NCBI RefSeq assembly: GCF_943372915.1
Contig: NZ_CALSAN010000019.1
Location: forward strand, 1-64,000
Origin: Ferrovibrio terrae_A
GTDB lineage: Bacteria > Pseudomonadota > Alphaproteobacteria > Ferrovibrionales > Ferrovibrionaceae
Length of the DNA: 64,000 nucleotides
Reading direction: 5' to 3'
Below the pieces are notes generated by a model that had not been told where the DNA came from, searched no databases, and saw nothing but the letters and a program-made list of their open reading frames with translations. The position numbers were made by a program, and so were the translations under genes. Below, piece after piece: positions 41,312 to 49,962 of the stretch (the first letter of the stretch is position 1; every line of letters starts with the position of its first letter).

Positions 41312-42663
41312 TATCGCACCCGCGCCTTGAGCGTCGCGATAAGGCCGCTGCCTGGCGTGGTGCTGCCGACCTGCGTAACCTTGAACTGGATACGGTCGCC
41401 GGCCGCACCCTGCGTCGTGCTCAGCGTGCCGGCAGTGATCGCCGTTGCGCCAGCCGCCACCTGCGGCTTGACGGAAAAGATGGTCACCCCGTTGAGCTCG
41501 ATGTCGAAGATGAGCGCCGCGCCGGCCGGCGCACTCGCCAGCTTGCCGGCGAAGCCTTCGAACGTGACATCGCGGCCGAGCGCCATCGGCGGGAACGCCT
41601 TGACCTCGCAGGTTTCCGCCGTACCGTCCGCGTCATAGCCAGCGACAAACGGCAGATCATAGGCCTTCATCTCGGCTTTCGCTTCGCCGATGCCGACCGT
41701 ATTCGTGCCGGGCTTATTGAAGATGCGGAACAGCCAGTCGTCGGTGCCGGTGTTGTCGTCGGCGTCAAGCTGGCCATGCACGACGGATTGCACCACGGCC
41801 GACGCCAGGCCGTTCACGGTGTCGCCGGCATGGGGCTGGAACGTGACGGGATAAGCCTCGGACATGACAGACCAGCCCAGCTTGTAAGGCTCGGCCGACG
41901 GGCCAATCTGCGGCATCTGGCAGGTGATCGCGCCCGCCAGATTTTCGAACACATAGAACGCACCATTCTGCGCGGCAATCGGGCTGTCGCCTGGCAGTAC
42001 GCGAATGATGGGATCGAAGCCGACCGCCGCCGCAAAGGCCTCGGCCTGAGCCGCCGCAGCCTGCGCCGCAATGCGGTGCAAGTCGGCGTCGGCCGCGTCG
42101 GCCGCAGCCTCGCCAGCCTTGGTCGTGGCAATACCTGCCTGCGTCGTGGCGATACCGGCCTGCTCGGTCGCGCCGGAAATACCGGCCTCAAGCTGGCCGA
42201 GCGATAGCGTGGACACCTGCGGCTTGCCATCATCGTCGAAGCCGAGCACGCGGTTCGCGCGCGCCGCGACCGGCGGGACGATCATCGGCAGGCTTGGCGG
42301 ATCGGTTTCAGATGCGGTCAGCGCCCGGCCGGTAATTTCGGCAAGGTTCTGAATGAGCATGGTTAGGCGGTTGAAATCGTCCTGCACCACGGCATCGACA
42401 TGGTTGCCCTCGCGCACGAGGTCCATTTTCCGCATGATGGTGATAAGCGTTCCGGTGACAGGCGATACGCCGAAATGCACCGTGCCGCTTTCCGCCGAAC
42501 CGTCGCCCGTGATGTAGAAGCCATCGGCCGGCGCGACATTCAGATAGACAACGATGTCCTCGGCCGACAGGAACGGAAAGGTGAAATCGTAATCGACCCG
42601 GCCTGCACCGGTCGCAAGATACTGCTCGCGGGGGACGATGGCAGGAACCGGTACGTCAGGCAT
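41311..42663 (-). CDS. T7-like tail fibre with gp17-type N-terminal domain
   Basis: A 450-residue fibre. The N-terminal about 150 residues match the T7 gp17 attachment domain (QYLATGAGRVDYDFTFPFLS, then VVYLN and VVQDDFNRLTMLIQNLAEI), which joins the fibre to the tail. An Ala-rich heptad stretch, about 170-220 (TKAGEAAADAADADLHRIAA), should form a trimeric coiled coil. The rest is beta-rich and probably a shaft or knob. It is short for a full fibre, which fits receptor binding being moved to the 750-residue protein next door. Confidence 0.85.
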   Translation of the reverse strand: MPDVPVPAIVPREQYLATGAGRVDYDFTFPFLSAEDIVVYLNVAPADGFYITGDGSAESGTVHFGVSPVTGTLITIMRKMDLVREGNHVDAVVQDDFNRLTMLIQNLAEITGRALTASETDPPSLPMIVPPVAARANRVLGFDDDGKPQVSTLSLGQLEAGISGATEQAGIATTQAGIATTKAGEAAADAADADLHRIAAQAAAAQAEAFAAAVGFDPIIRVLPGDSPIAAQNGAFYVFENLAGAITCQMPQIGPSAEPYKLGWSVMSEAYPVTFQPHAGDTVNGLASAVVQSVVHGQLDADDNTGTDDWLFRIFNKPGTNTVGIGEAKAEMKAYDLPFVAGYDADGTAETCEVKAFPPMALGRDVTFEGFAGKLASAPAGAALIFDIELNGVTIFSVKPQVAAGATAITAGTLSTTQGAAGDRIQFKVTQVGSTTPGSGLIATLKARVR

Positions 42664-42664
42664 G

Positions 42665-45600
42665 TCATTGGACCCCGAATGCGTCGTTTATCGAGGCCTC
42701 GGCCTGGTCGAGCATCCGGCGCAGGTAGAACAGGTTTTGATAGGGCAGCAGCCGCCGAACAGCGCGAGACTCGGTCTCGGTCCACTCGCCAGATGCCGCC
42801 CCGCCCATCACCTGCGTCATATCCGCAACGGTGCCGGCAGACGGCCCCAACAGCGCACCGATCACGTTACGGCTCGCATAGCGCGAAATCGGCGGCCCGC
42901 CTGTCATGGCATGAATGCCAAGCCGACCACGGGACGCTTTCTCGACGATATTGTTCACGTCGTAGAGCCAGCCGGTATAGCCCGCCTTGTCGATACCTTC
43001 CGACAGCCAGATAGCCGGATCATCGCTGAGGGTGCGGCCGGCGAGCGTGCCCTGTACGCCATAGGTCAGCATGCCGAGGCCGGTCATCAGCAGCAGGCCA
43101 TTTAGCGCCGCTGCGTCGCGCTGCTGCAGGCCGGCAATGGCGACGCGCTGCGCCGAGGCAAAGGCGAAGGACTTGAACTGACCGATCAGCTTGCCAAGCT
43201 CACTCGACATCCACAGCGGCCGGTCGCCAATTCCGGGCGTGATAATCACCCGGTCGACATCGCGCAGGATGGCGGCACGGAAACTCTCGACCGCCGCCGC
43301 GTCCGTCCAGCGCTCGGTATTCGGCAGCACCAGGCCGGAGCGGTTCTCGCCATGCTCGGCAAGCTGCTTGGCGATCATGCCGGCGCGGCCCCGGTCGATA
43401 CCGGCAGCGGCAAGCCGTTCCGTCACCTTGGCCGCCGCACCGCCGCGCACCACGGCGCGGATATCGTCAATGAATGCCTGGCTGGCGACTGCGCCGGCAA
43501 ACTGCTTCATCGTCGCATTCCACGGGGCCATCAGCGTCACGACGCCGAAATTGTCGGCCATGGCCTGCACGCCGCGTTCGAATTTGGACAGGCGGCCATA
43601 GTCGTCGCCGATGTCGGCCAGATTGAGCGCGCGGCTATCGAGCACCATGTCGAGCGCCGCCGCCGCATGCTGGACCTCGCGGCCGAGCAGCTTGAAGGCA
43701 GCCGGGTCGCGCATCAGCGGAGCAAGGCCGGAGCCGAGCACGCGGCCGATGCCATAGACCATGACCGGCCGCCCCATGTCAGGAATAGCGCTCGTGGTCA
43801 TCATGCCGAGCATGCGGAGGTAATTCCAATCACGCACAAGCCGCGAGGTCCGCACCGCCCAATGGTCGGGGTCGGCCGGAGCCGCATAGGTGCCGCGCAG
43901 GCGCTGGATGATGGCCTCGGCATCACGCACGGTATTCGCCGACTGGCGTTCCAGCGCGCGGCGTTCCTTTTCGGACTTGGCCGCGCCGATCAACTGGTTG
44001 TAGTCGTCGCGGATACTGCCCATCCAGTCGGCGCCGTCGATGCTGCCGAGCGCGCGCTTGAGCTCGATATCGGGCGACATGGTGCGGCTGTAGTTGCGCG
44101 CGATCACCCCGACATCGTTAATCAGAAAATCCTCAATCATCGCATCGGGAATATTGAAGGCGCGCGCCTTCATCGGGCCACGCGCCGCAGGATCGCCAAG
44201 CCGGCGATTGATCGGCGCGGCCTCGTAAGGCGCACGGCCGCCAGGCGTCCGCAGGATATGGTCATAGATTTGCGCGGCAACGTCGTCGAGCTCGACCCGC
44301 TCGCGCGAGGTATCGGCTTTCAGGATCGCGTCGGGCGTATCCGACTTGCCCGGCCAGCGCGCCACGATGTCATCCATAGCCTTGCCATTGTCGGTCAGCC
44401 GCGCGTCGATATCGTCGCGAAGCAGACGCAGGGCGTCGGCGTCATGCGTGATGCCGCTGAGACGGTCCTGCAGCGCCTGCGACCGGGAAGACAGGCGGCG
44501 GCCCTGATAGTCGGCCTCGTTCGCGCGGACCTTGAGCGTGCGGCTTTCAATGTCGGCCGCATCGCGCCGGCCGCCCAGGTCGAACCCGCGCTGTACGGCG
44601 GTCTTGAGCGCCTTGCCGGCTTCATCGACCCGCGCCGTCAGCTTGCCGAGCGCGCTTTCGCGCCGGGCAATCTTCGCGTCGGTCTGGTCTAGCAGCCGCA
44701 CGAGGTCGTCACGGTCGGTATCCAGATCGCGCAGGCGGGATTGCAGCGTGGCCTTTTCTGCCTGTTCGCTTTCCAGCCAGTTGCCGACCGTGCGGATGAA
44801 ATCGGGCTTGCGCGCCTTCATCCGTTCGATGTCATAGACGCGACTGAGATAGCTGGTCGCGGTTTCAACGGCGACATCCTCAGGCAGAAGCCCCTCGCGG
44901 ATCGCGGCATCTTTCAGCGGGTCGAACACCTTGCGGCGCAGTTCGCGCGCCGCTGCCGCAACCTCGGGGATTTCGTGCGCGTCGCCGCGTCGCATGGCGC
45001 GGCCGACCTCTTCCATGAATGCCCGGCGCGGAAGCTGGCCGGCCTCCGGCGAGCGCAACAGGTCGGCCGCCTCACGCAGACGGCGGCTGCCGCCTTCGAT
45101 GCCGCGATGCTTCAGCCATTGCCGGTCTACCTCGGCCAGCGCCTCGGCAAGCGGAGCCTGGCGCAACTTGACCCTCGTTTCAGCCGAGACCGGCGAAGCG
45201 ATGCCGAGCGCGTTCTTTTCGTACATGAACGGGGTCTCGGCCACGAGCTGCAGCATCTGCCGCGCCTTGACCGAGCCGGCAGTCGCCAGGCGGAGCATGG
45301 GGGATTGGAAGGCCGTCGCCTTTTCGACCCCAAGGGCGGATTTCAGCCGCTCGTGCAGTACGTTCTCGGCGGCGCTGGCGGCCGACAGCGAACCGCCGCC
45401 GGGAGCCGGATTGCCGGATTGCGACGGCGGGTCTATACTGGCGTCCGCCGGCCCGCGCTGGCTTTGGTCCGCCGATCTCAAAGTCGGACCAGTCGTATCC
45501 CCGGCAGGGCCTTGAACAGCCCGGTCGGGAGACCCAGCCGGGCCGGTGCCTTTCCCATCATTCAGTCGAGCGGACAGCGGGCGGCCATCAGGCTTTTCCT

Positions 45601-46843
45601 GCACAAAAATGCTGACCGTCCGGCGCTGACCATCCTCGACAAACTTGCGGTCGACATAGACCAGCGTTTCGCCGTCACCGCGCGGCACGATCCACTCGCG
45701 GGTTTCGCCGCGCACGCTCGGTTCGTATTCCCGGATCACATTCGGGAAGTTGACGACATCGGCCTCGGTCACCTGCTTGACCGCCGCCTTGTTCGATTTC
45801 TCGCCATGCTTCCAGATAAATTTGACCAGGCCCCAGCCGGAGCCAGAGACATCAGCGCCGCCGAGCTCACGGAAGCCGCCGCGCGAAACAATCGTGCCCT
45901 CGATATCCTCAGGCTTGATCAGAACGAGCGGATCATCGGACGGACCGTCCGGCCGGTCGCGGACATCACCATAAGCATCACGCAGGGCGGCCCGCTCGGC
46001 CGCGATGCTGGCCTCGGCGTCGGCCGCCGAAATCCGCACGCCGTGCGGTTCTACGGCCGGATCAGGCAGACCGACAGCCCGCGGGGCCAGATCGGCCGCG
46101 ACCTGGCGCTCGGCCAGGCCGACCGCATCGGCCGGGGAAAGGGTCGCATGACCCCGGCCGCGCGCGAAAGCGGCATAGGCCAGTGGCGCGGCTGCGCCAA
46201 ACACACCCGACAGCATCGCCGAGGCGGCGACCGCCTCAGCGCTTTCCTGCGGCGTGCGGGTCAATTGCGTGGCCTGCAGGGCACCTTCGGACAGTACCCC
46301 GGCCGCTGCACCCGCCGCGCCCGTCGAAAGCGCTGAGCGGGCCACAGAAGCGCCTATGCGGCCACTCCGGTAAATCTGGCCGCCGACCGGGATAAAGTTG
46401 ATCGGGTCAGTCAGGCCGGCGGCCAGCGATGCCGCCATGCCGGCAAGCCCACCCTCGGCCAGCAACCGCTTATCCTCGGCCTCGGCGTCGAGCCGCCGCT
46501 TGATACGGGAGACATCCTCGGCCGACTCCGCGTCGACGAAATGCGTCGCATGGGCGAGGTAACGATCTTCCAGCATCGGCAGCGGGTCGAAATCAGGTTC
46601 GCCCGCCGCGCCGGCCGGCCGCCGATAGCGGCCCGCCGTGATCAGCGACCCGATGCTGTTATCCTGGCGGAAGCCGGCGGCAAGCAGATCGGCAAACGGG
46701 ATATCCCGCTCGGGCCGCTCCGGGATCAAGGTCGGTGCGGCCGAGAGCTCGGTACGCGGTGCGGCCGGCAGGGTATCGAACAGCAGGCCATCAGCCGCGA
46801 AGGTCGGGCGGGCTGCGGTCTGGTTGGGAGTGTGAAACGGCAT
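42665..46843 (-). CDS. Large internal virion protein (gp16-like) with embedded nuclease-toxin-like domain
   Basis: A 1392-residue protein, the largest in the window, in the place of T7 gp16, the ejected core protein. Residues about 130-230 are hydrophobic and Ala-rich. Residues about 320-430 resemble the phage-encoded barnase/EndoU/colicin/RelE-like nuclease domains of polyvalent proteins: KFIWKHGEKS with His346, a central VVNFPNVIREY and strands LVYVDRKF and RRTVSIFVQEK. Residues about 690-850 are coiled coil. The C-terminal 400 contain membrane-prone segments and LLPYQNLFYLRRMLDQAE. I see no transglycosylase motif of the T7 gp16 type. Confidence 0.75.
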   Translation of the reverse strand: MPFHTPNQTAARPTFAADGLLFDTLPAAPRTELSAAPTLIPERPERDIPFADLLAAGFRQDNSIGSLITAGRYRRPAGAAGEPDFDPLPMLEDRYLAHATHFVDAESAEDVSRIKRRLDAEAEDKRLLAEGGLAGMAASLAAGLTDPINFIPVGGQIYRSGRIGASVARSALSTGAAGAAAGVLSEGALQATQLTRTPQESAEAVAASAMLSGVFGAAAPLAYAAFARGRGHATLSPADAVGLAERQVAADLAPRAVGLPDPAVEPHGVRISAADAEASIAAERAALRDAYGDVRDRPDGPSDDPLVLIKPEDIEGTIVSRGGFRELGGADVSGSGWGLVKFIWKHGEKSNKAAVKQVTEADVVNFPNVIREYEPSVRGETREWIVPRGDGETLVYVDRKFVEDGQRRTVSIFVQEKPDGRPLSARLNDGKGTGPAGSPDRAVQGPAGDTTGPTLRSADQSQRGPADASIDPPSQSGNPAPGGGSLSAASAAENVLHERLKSALGVEKATAFQSPMLRLATAGSVKARQMLQLVAETPFMYEKNALGIASPVSAETRVKLRQAPLAEALAEVDRQWLKHRGIEGGSRRLREAADLLRSPEAGQLPRRAFMEEVGRAMRRGDAHEIPEVAAAARELRRKVFDPLKDAAIREGLLPEDVAVETATSYLSRVYDIERMKARKPDFIRTVGNWLESEQAEKATLQSRLRDLDTDRDDLVRLLDQTDAKIARRESALGKLTARVDEAGKALKTAVQRGFDLGGRRDAADIESRTLKVRANEADYQGRRLSSRSQALQDRLSGITHDADALRLLRDDIDARLTDNGKAMDDIVARWPGKSDTPDAILKADTSRERVELDDVAAQIYDHILRTPGGRAPYEAAPINRRLGDPAARGPMKARAFNIPDAMIEDFLINDVGVIARNYSRTMSPDIELKRALGSIDGADWMGSIRDDYNQLIGAAKSEKERRALERQSANTVRDAEAIIQRLRGTYAAPADPDHWAVRTSRLVRDWNYLRMLGMMTTSAIPDMGRPVMVYGIGRVLGSGLAPLMRDPAAFKLLGREVQHAAAALDMVLDSRALNLADIGDDYGRLSKFERGVQAMADNFGVVTLMAPWNATMKQFAGAVASQAFIDDIRAVVRGGAAAKVTERLAAAGIDRGRAGMIAKQLAEHGENRSGLVLPNTERWTDAAAVESFRAAILRDVDRVIITPGIGDRPLWMSSELGKLIGQFKSFAFASAQRVAIAGLQQRDAAALNGLLLMTGLGMLTYGVQGTLAGRTLSDDPAIWLSEGIDKAGYTGWLYDVNNIVEKASRGRLGIHAMTGGPPISRYASRNVIGALLGPSAGTVADMTQVMGGAASGEWTETESRAVRRLLPYQNLFYLRRMLDQAEASINDAFGVQ

Positions 46844-49213
46844 TCATCGCCCCTTGCCGGTAAAGTTCCAGTTGCCGCCGTGCTGCAGATCGGCATACAG
46901 CGCTTCCATTTGCGCTTCCTCAGCCGCAGTCAGACGTTCGAAATCCCAGGTGAGAATTTTCCGCAGGCGGCCATACATCGCGTCGTTGTTCTCAGCCGAG
47001 GTCTGCATCGACTGATCGAACCGCGCGCGGAAGCCGTCAGCGCCGCCGCCTTCGCGCACCAGCTTGCCGAGGCCGGAGAACCAGTCCTTGATTTCACCGG
47101 TTCGGATCGGACTGCCGGTCGCGCCGGGCTTATCTGGCGTCGCCTCGGCCGAGAGCGGGTCGCGCTTGAGCGCCCCCTTGGCTTCATCGACCAGGCGGGA
47201 CCGTGCCGGACTGTTCGACCATTCCGGCCGCCAGCGCAGATAGCCGCCATCCTTGTCGAGCATCGGCCGCCATGCGCCGTCATCGCCGAGCTTGACGATG
47301 CGGTAATGCGGCATCGGCCGACCGTCGACGCCGGTCTCATAGGCCGACAGCGCATCGGGTTGCAGCCGCAGCTTGGCCTTTTCGCCAGGCTCAGCACCGA
47401 CCGATTTGAGGTCAGCGCGCAATTGCTCGCCAATCCATTCAGGGTCTTGTCCGTTGCCATAGATCGCCTCGGGCGCATAGCGCATCCAGCGCTTGCCGCC
47501 GCCGTCCGCGTTACTTTCACCCCACACGCGCTGCAGCCGCTTCCATGCGAGTTCCTTGGCGACCTCGGCATTGCCATGCGCCATGAATTCCTGCTCATAG
47601 GCGGCATTGAAATCGCCAATCAGCGCATCCTCGGTCGAGCCAGGCAGCGACGAGAAAACACCGCCGGAGGTCTTACCCTTGATCCACTTACGCGAAACCT
47701 CGGGCTTTTCCTCTTTAAAGAGCTCGGAACGGATTTTGCGTTCCTGTGGCGTCGCGGCCTGCGCCGCGAGCGCCGCACGCGCGGCCTGCTCAGGCGGTTC
47801 ACCCAGACGCATGCGCGTCGCCGCCGCATCGGCAAGCGACAACTCGCTATCGCTGAAATCATTGCGGAACGACGGATTGGTCGTGAACAGGCGGTCGAGG
47901 AAACCCGAGGTCTCAGCCAGCTTCGCCGGGTCGTTCTGACGCAGATCCACGCGGATGCGGGATTGCACGCTATCAGGCACGACGCCGACCTTGGCGATGT
48001 AGTCGAGCTCGCGGTTGCCGCGCGTCAACGGATCGAGGTCAGACCATACCGCCGAGCGGCGCTTGAAATGCGCGTCGACGGCCTTGCGGTCGTCACCCTC
48101 TTTCGGATCGAGTTTGCGGCCGCCATCGAGCGCACGGTCGACGCGAACGACATCGCCCTCGCGCTTGGCAAGCTGCTGGCGGAAATGCGTCCGCTCGGTC
48201 GGCTTGAGCATGCCCTTGCCATAGGCGTCCTCGATGTCAGCCTCGCGAACGCCGTTGCCGTCGAACCGCAGAGTGAAATCGCTCAGCCAGCGCTGGCGCT
48301 GTTCCTCGGTCTTGGTCCGGGTTTCCTGTTCGGCTTCGCGTGCGTCGCGCCGCAGATCGGCGACATGCGCCGTCATCCAATCTGCAGCCTTGTTCCGCAG
48401 GTCGGGCTCGACAGCCTCATTCTTGCGGACGGCGGCGATATAGCTTTCGGCGTATTCGAGGCCGCGCCCCTTGGCGCGGTCAAATCCGCCGAGCAGCAAT
48501 TCGCGCTGACCGCGCTTTTCCATTTCGAGCAGCGCGGCAGCTTTTTGCGGCGCAGTCAGATCGGAGCGCGCATCAAGGGCGGTGCGCGCGTCGAGGTCGC
48601 GCGCCGCGGCTTCCGTCTGATTGCCCGAGCGCCAGGCGGCAGCGGACTTATCACTGAACCGGGTGAAGGCCTCAAGCTGTACAGCGTTGGCATTAGCCTC
48701 GACATCCTTGCGCTGCGCGAGCGCGATGGTGCGGCCGTTCTCGGAAACAGACTTGTCGATATACAGCGACACGTCATTCATGATTTCCGGCGGCACGCTC
48801 GACAGCAGATTTGCCTTGAGCTCGCCGGCTTTGGCGCGGAACGCCGAAACGTCTTTGGAGTTCTCGACCGCCGCACCGGAAATTGCGTCGTCGATATTCA
48901 ATTGCCGGCGGGTGAAATAGGAGGTCGCAACCGCACGGGTATAAGCGACATCGGCAGCACTGCCGCCCGTGCGCCGCTGGACCTGCCGGCCCTCGGCCGC
49001 TGCCGCGAGGCCTTCGGAGATACCTTCACCATGGGCAGTGGTCAGGTCGGCGCGCTCACGGTCGATTGCACCGGACTGGATCAGGTTATCGGCCAGGCGG
49101 GCAATGATCGAACTCGCGCCGGCAGTGCTATCCAGTGAGGCCAGCGGTGCCAGCGTGCTACCGGGCCGGCGCGGCAGACCCGATTGCCGATAGGCGAAGG
49201 GAAGCCCAGCCAT
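46844..49213 (-). CDS. Internal virion protein (gp15-like)
   Basis: A 789-residue, highly charged, mostly alpha-helical protein between the gp14-like and gp16-like genes, the position of T7 gp15. No enzyme motif is visible. Many Glu/Arg/Lys/Ala-rich helices (AREAEQETRTKTEEQRQRWL, TAATRMRLGEPPEQAARAAL) suit the tubular ejectosome component that spans the periplasm with gp16. The stop directly abuts the gp16-like start with no gap. Assignment rests on order, size and composition. Confidence 0.68.
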   Translation of the reverse strand: MAGLPFAYRQSGLPRRPGSTLAPLASLDSTAGASSIIARLADNLIQSGAIDRERADLTTAHGEGISEGLAAAAEGRQVQRRTGGSAADVAYTRAVATSYFTRRQLNIDDAISGAAVENSKDVSAFRAKAGELKANLLSSVPPEIMNDVSLYIDKSVSENGRTIALAQRKDVEANANAVQLEAFTRFSDKSAAAWRSGNQTEAAARDLDARTALDARSDLTAPQKAAALLEMEKRGQRELLLGGFDRAKGRGLEYAESYIAAVRKNEAVEPDLRNKAADWMTAHVADLRRDAREAEQETRTKTEEQRQRWLSDFTLRFDGNGVREADIEDAYGKGMLKPTERTHFRQQLAKREGDVVRVDRALDGGRKLDPKEGDDRKAVDAHFKRRSAVWSDLDPLTRGNRELDYIAKVGVVPDSVQSRIRVDLRQNDPAKLAETSGFLDRLFTTNPSFRNDFSDSELSLADAAATRMRLGEPPEQAARAALAAQAATPQERKIRSELFKEEKPEVSRKWIKGKTSGGVFSSLPGSTEDALIGDFNAAYEQEFMAHGNAEVAKELAWKRLQRVWGESNADGGGKRWMRYAPEAIYGNGQDPEWIGEQLRADLKSVGAEPGEKAKLRLQPDALSAYETGVDGRPMPHYRIVKLGDDGAWRPMLDKDGGYLRWRPEWSNSPARSRLVDEAKGALKRDPLSAEATPDKPGATGSPIRTGEIKDWFSGLGKLVREGGGADGFRARFDQSMQTSAENNDAMYGRLRKILTWDFERLTAAEEAQMEALYADLQHGGNWNFTGKGR

Positions 49214-49215
49214 GC

Positions 49216-49959
49216 TTAGGCCCTCCCGAGCAGGGCGGTCGTGGCCGAGCCGCCGAATTGCAGCAGGCTATCGACCGGGGCCATGGAACGGCGGCGGCGC
49301 ACGGCGCGGCGGTCAAGCAGCGCCATGCCGGCGGCCTCTTCGGAATTGAGCCGCATGGTCGCGGAACGCTCGCCCGCCTCGCGCTGTGTCGCGTCGGCGA
49401 TATTGCCTGCCGAGCCGGAACCGGCTTCGATGCCGGCGGCGGCATAGAGCGCCGACTGCGCCGCCAGCGCGCGCCCGAGCTCGCGTTCGGCCTCGACCTC
49501 TTCCGTCAGTTCGTCGCGGGCGCGGTAGCTTTCCTCAGCCTTAAGCTGCCCTTCCATCATGGACGCCTGGCGCGACTGTTGAACGCCATTCCAGACCGAC
49601 GAAACGCCCGACATGCCGAGGCCGATGCCGGTCTTGTTCGCGCCGGCCCAAGTCAGAAATTGCGCCCATGGGCTTGCCGCAGCAGCAACCGGCGCTCCGA
49701 CTGCCGCCGCAGATGTCGCAGTGCTGGCGGCCGCGCCGGCCAGCACGTCGCCAGCCGCAATCGCGGCTGTGGTTTCAGCGGCGGCGGCAGTGGCCGCGGC
49801 ACCGCCGACGAGCGACGTTCCCGCTGCACCTGCCGCCGCCGCGCCACCGGCACCGGCTCCAGCCCCCGCCGCAGCACCAGCACCGAGCAGCCCGAAACCG
49901 CCCGTAGCAACAGCAAGGATGCCAAGGCCGACAATTGGAATAATCGCTTTAGCACCCAT
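49216..49959 (-). CDS. Internal virion protein (gp14-like)
   Basis: A 247-residue protein. The first about 95 residues are extremely Ala/Gly-rich and hydrophobic (IIPIVGLGILAVATGGFGLL onward), fit for membrane insertion. The second half is an amphipathic helical region (EESYRARDELTEEVEAEREL). This is the layout of T7 gp14, which forms the outer-membrane channel on ejection. It sits between tail tubular B and the gp15-like gene, with 2-3 bp gaps, as in T7. Confidence 0.72.
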   Translation of the reverse strand: MGAKAIIPIVGLGILAVATGGFGLLGAGAAAGAGAGAGGAAAAGAAGTSLVGGAAATAAAAETTAAIAAGDVLAGAAASTATSAAAVGAPVAAAASPWAQFLTWAGANKTGIGLGMSGVSSVWNGVQQSRQASMMEGQLKAEESYRARDELTEEVEAERELGRALAAQSALYAAAGIEAGSGSAGNIADATQREAGERSATMRLNSEEAAGMALLDRRAVRRRRSMAPVDSLLQFGGSATTALLGRA

Positions 49960-49962
49960 GCT

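Noticed and set aside
42665..46843. Lytic transglycosylase domain of T7 gp16 type in the large internal virion protein
   Set aside because: I looked for the SLT catalytic Glu and GLMQ-like motifs near the N-terminus and did not find them.
46541..49138. An 865-codon plus-strand frame opposite the internal virion protein gene
   Set aside because: No recognisable domain, and it would run against the packed leftward phage operon.
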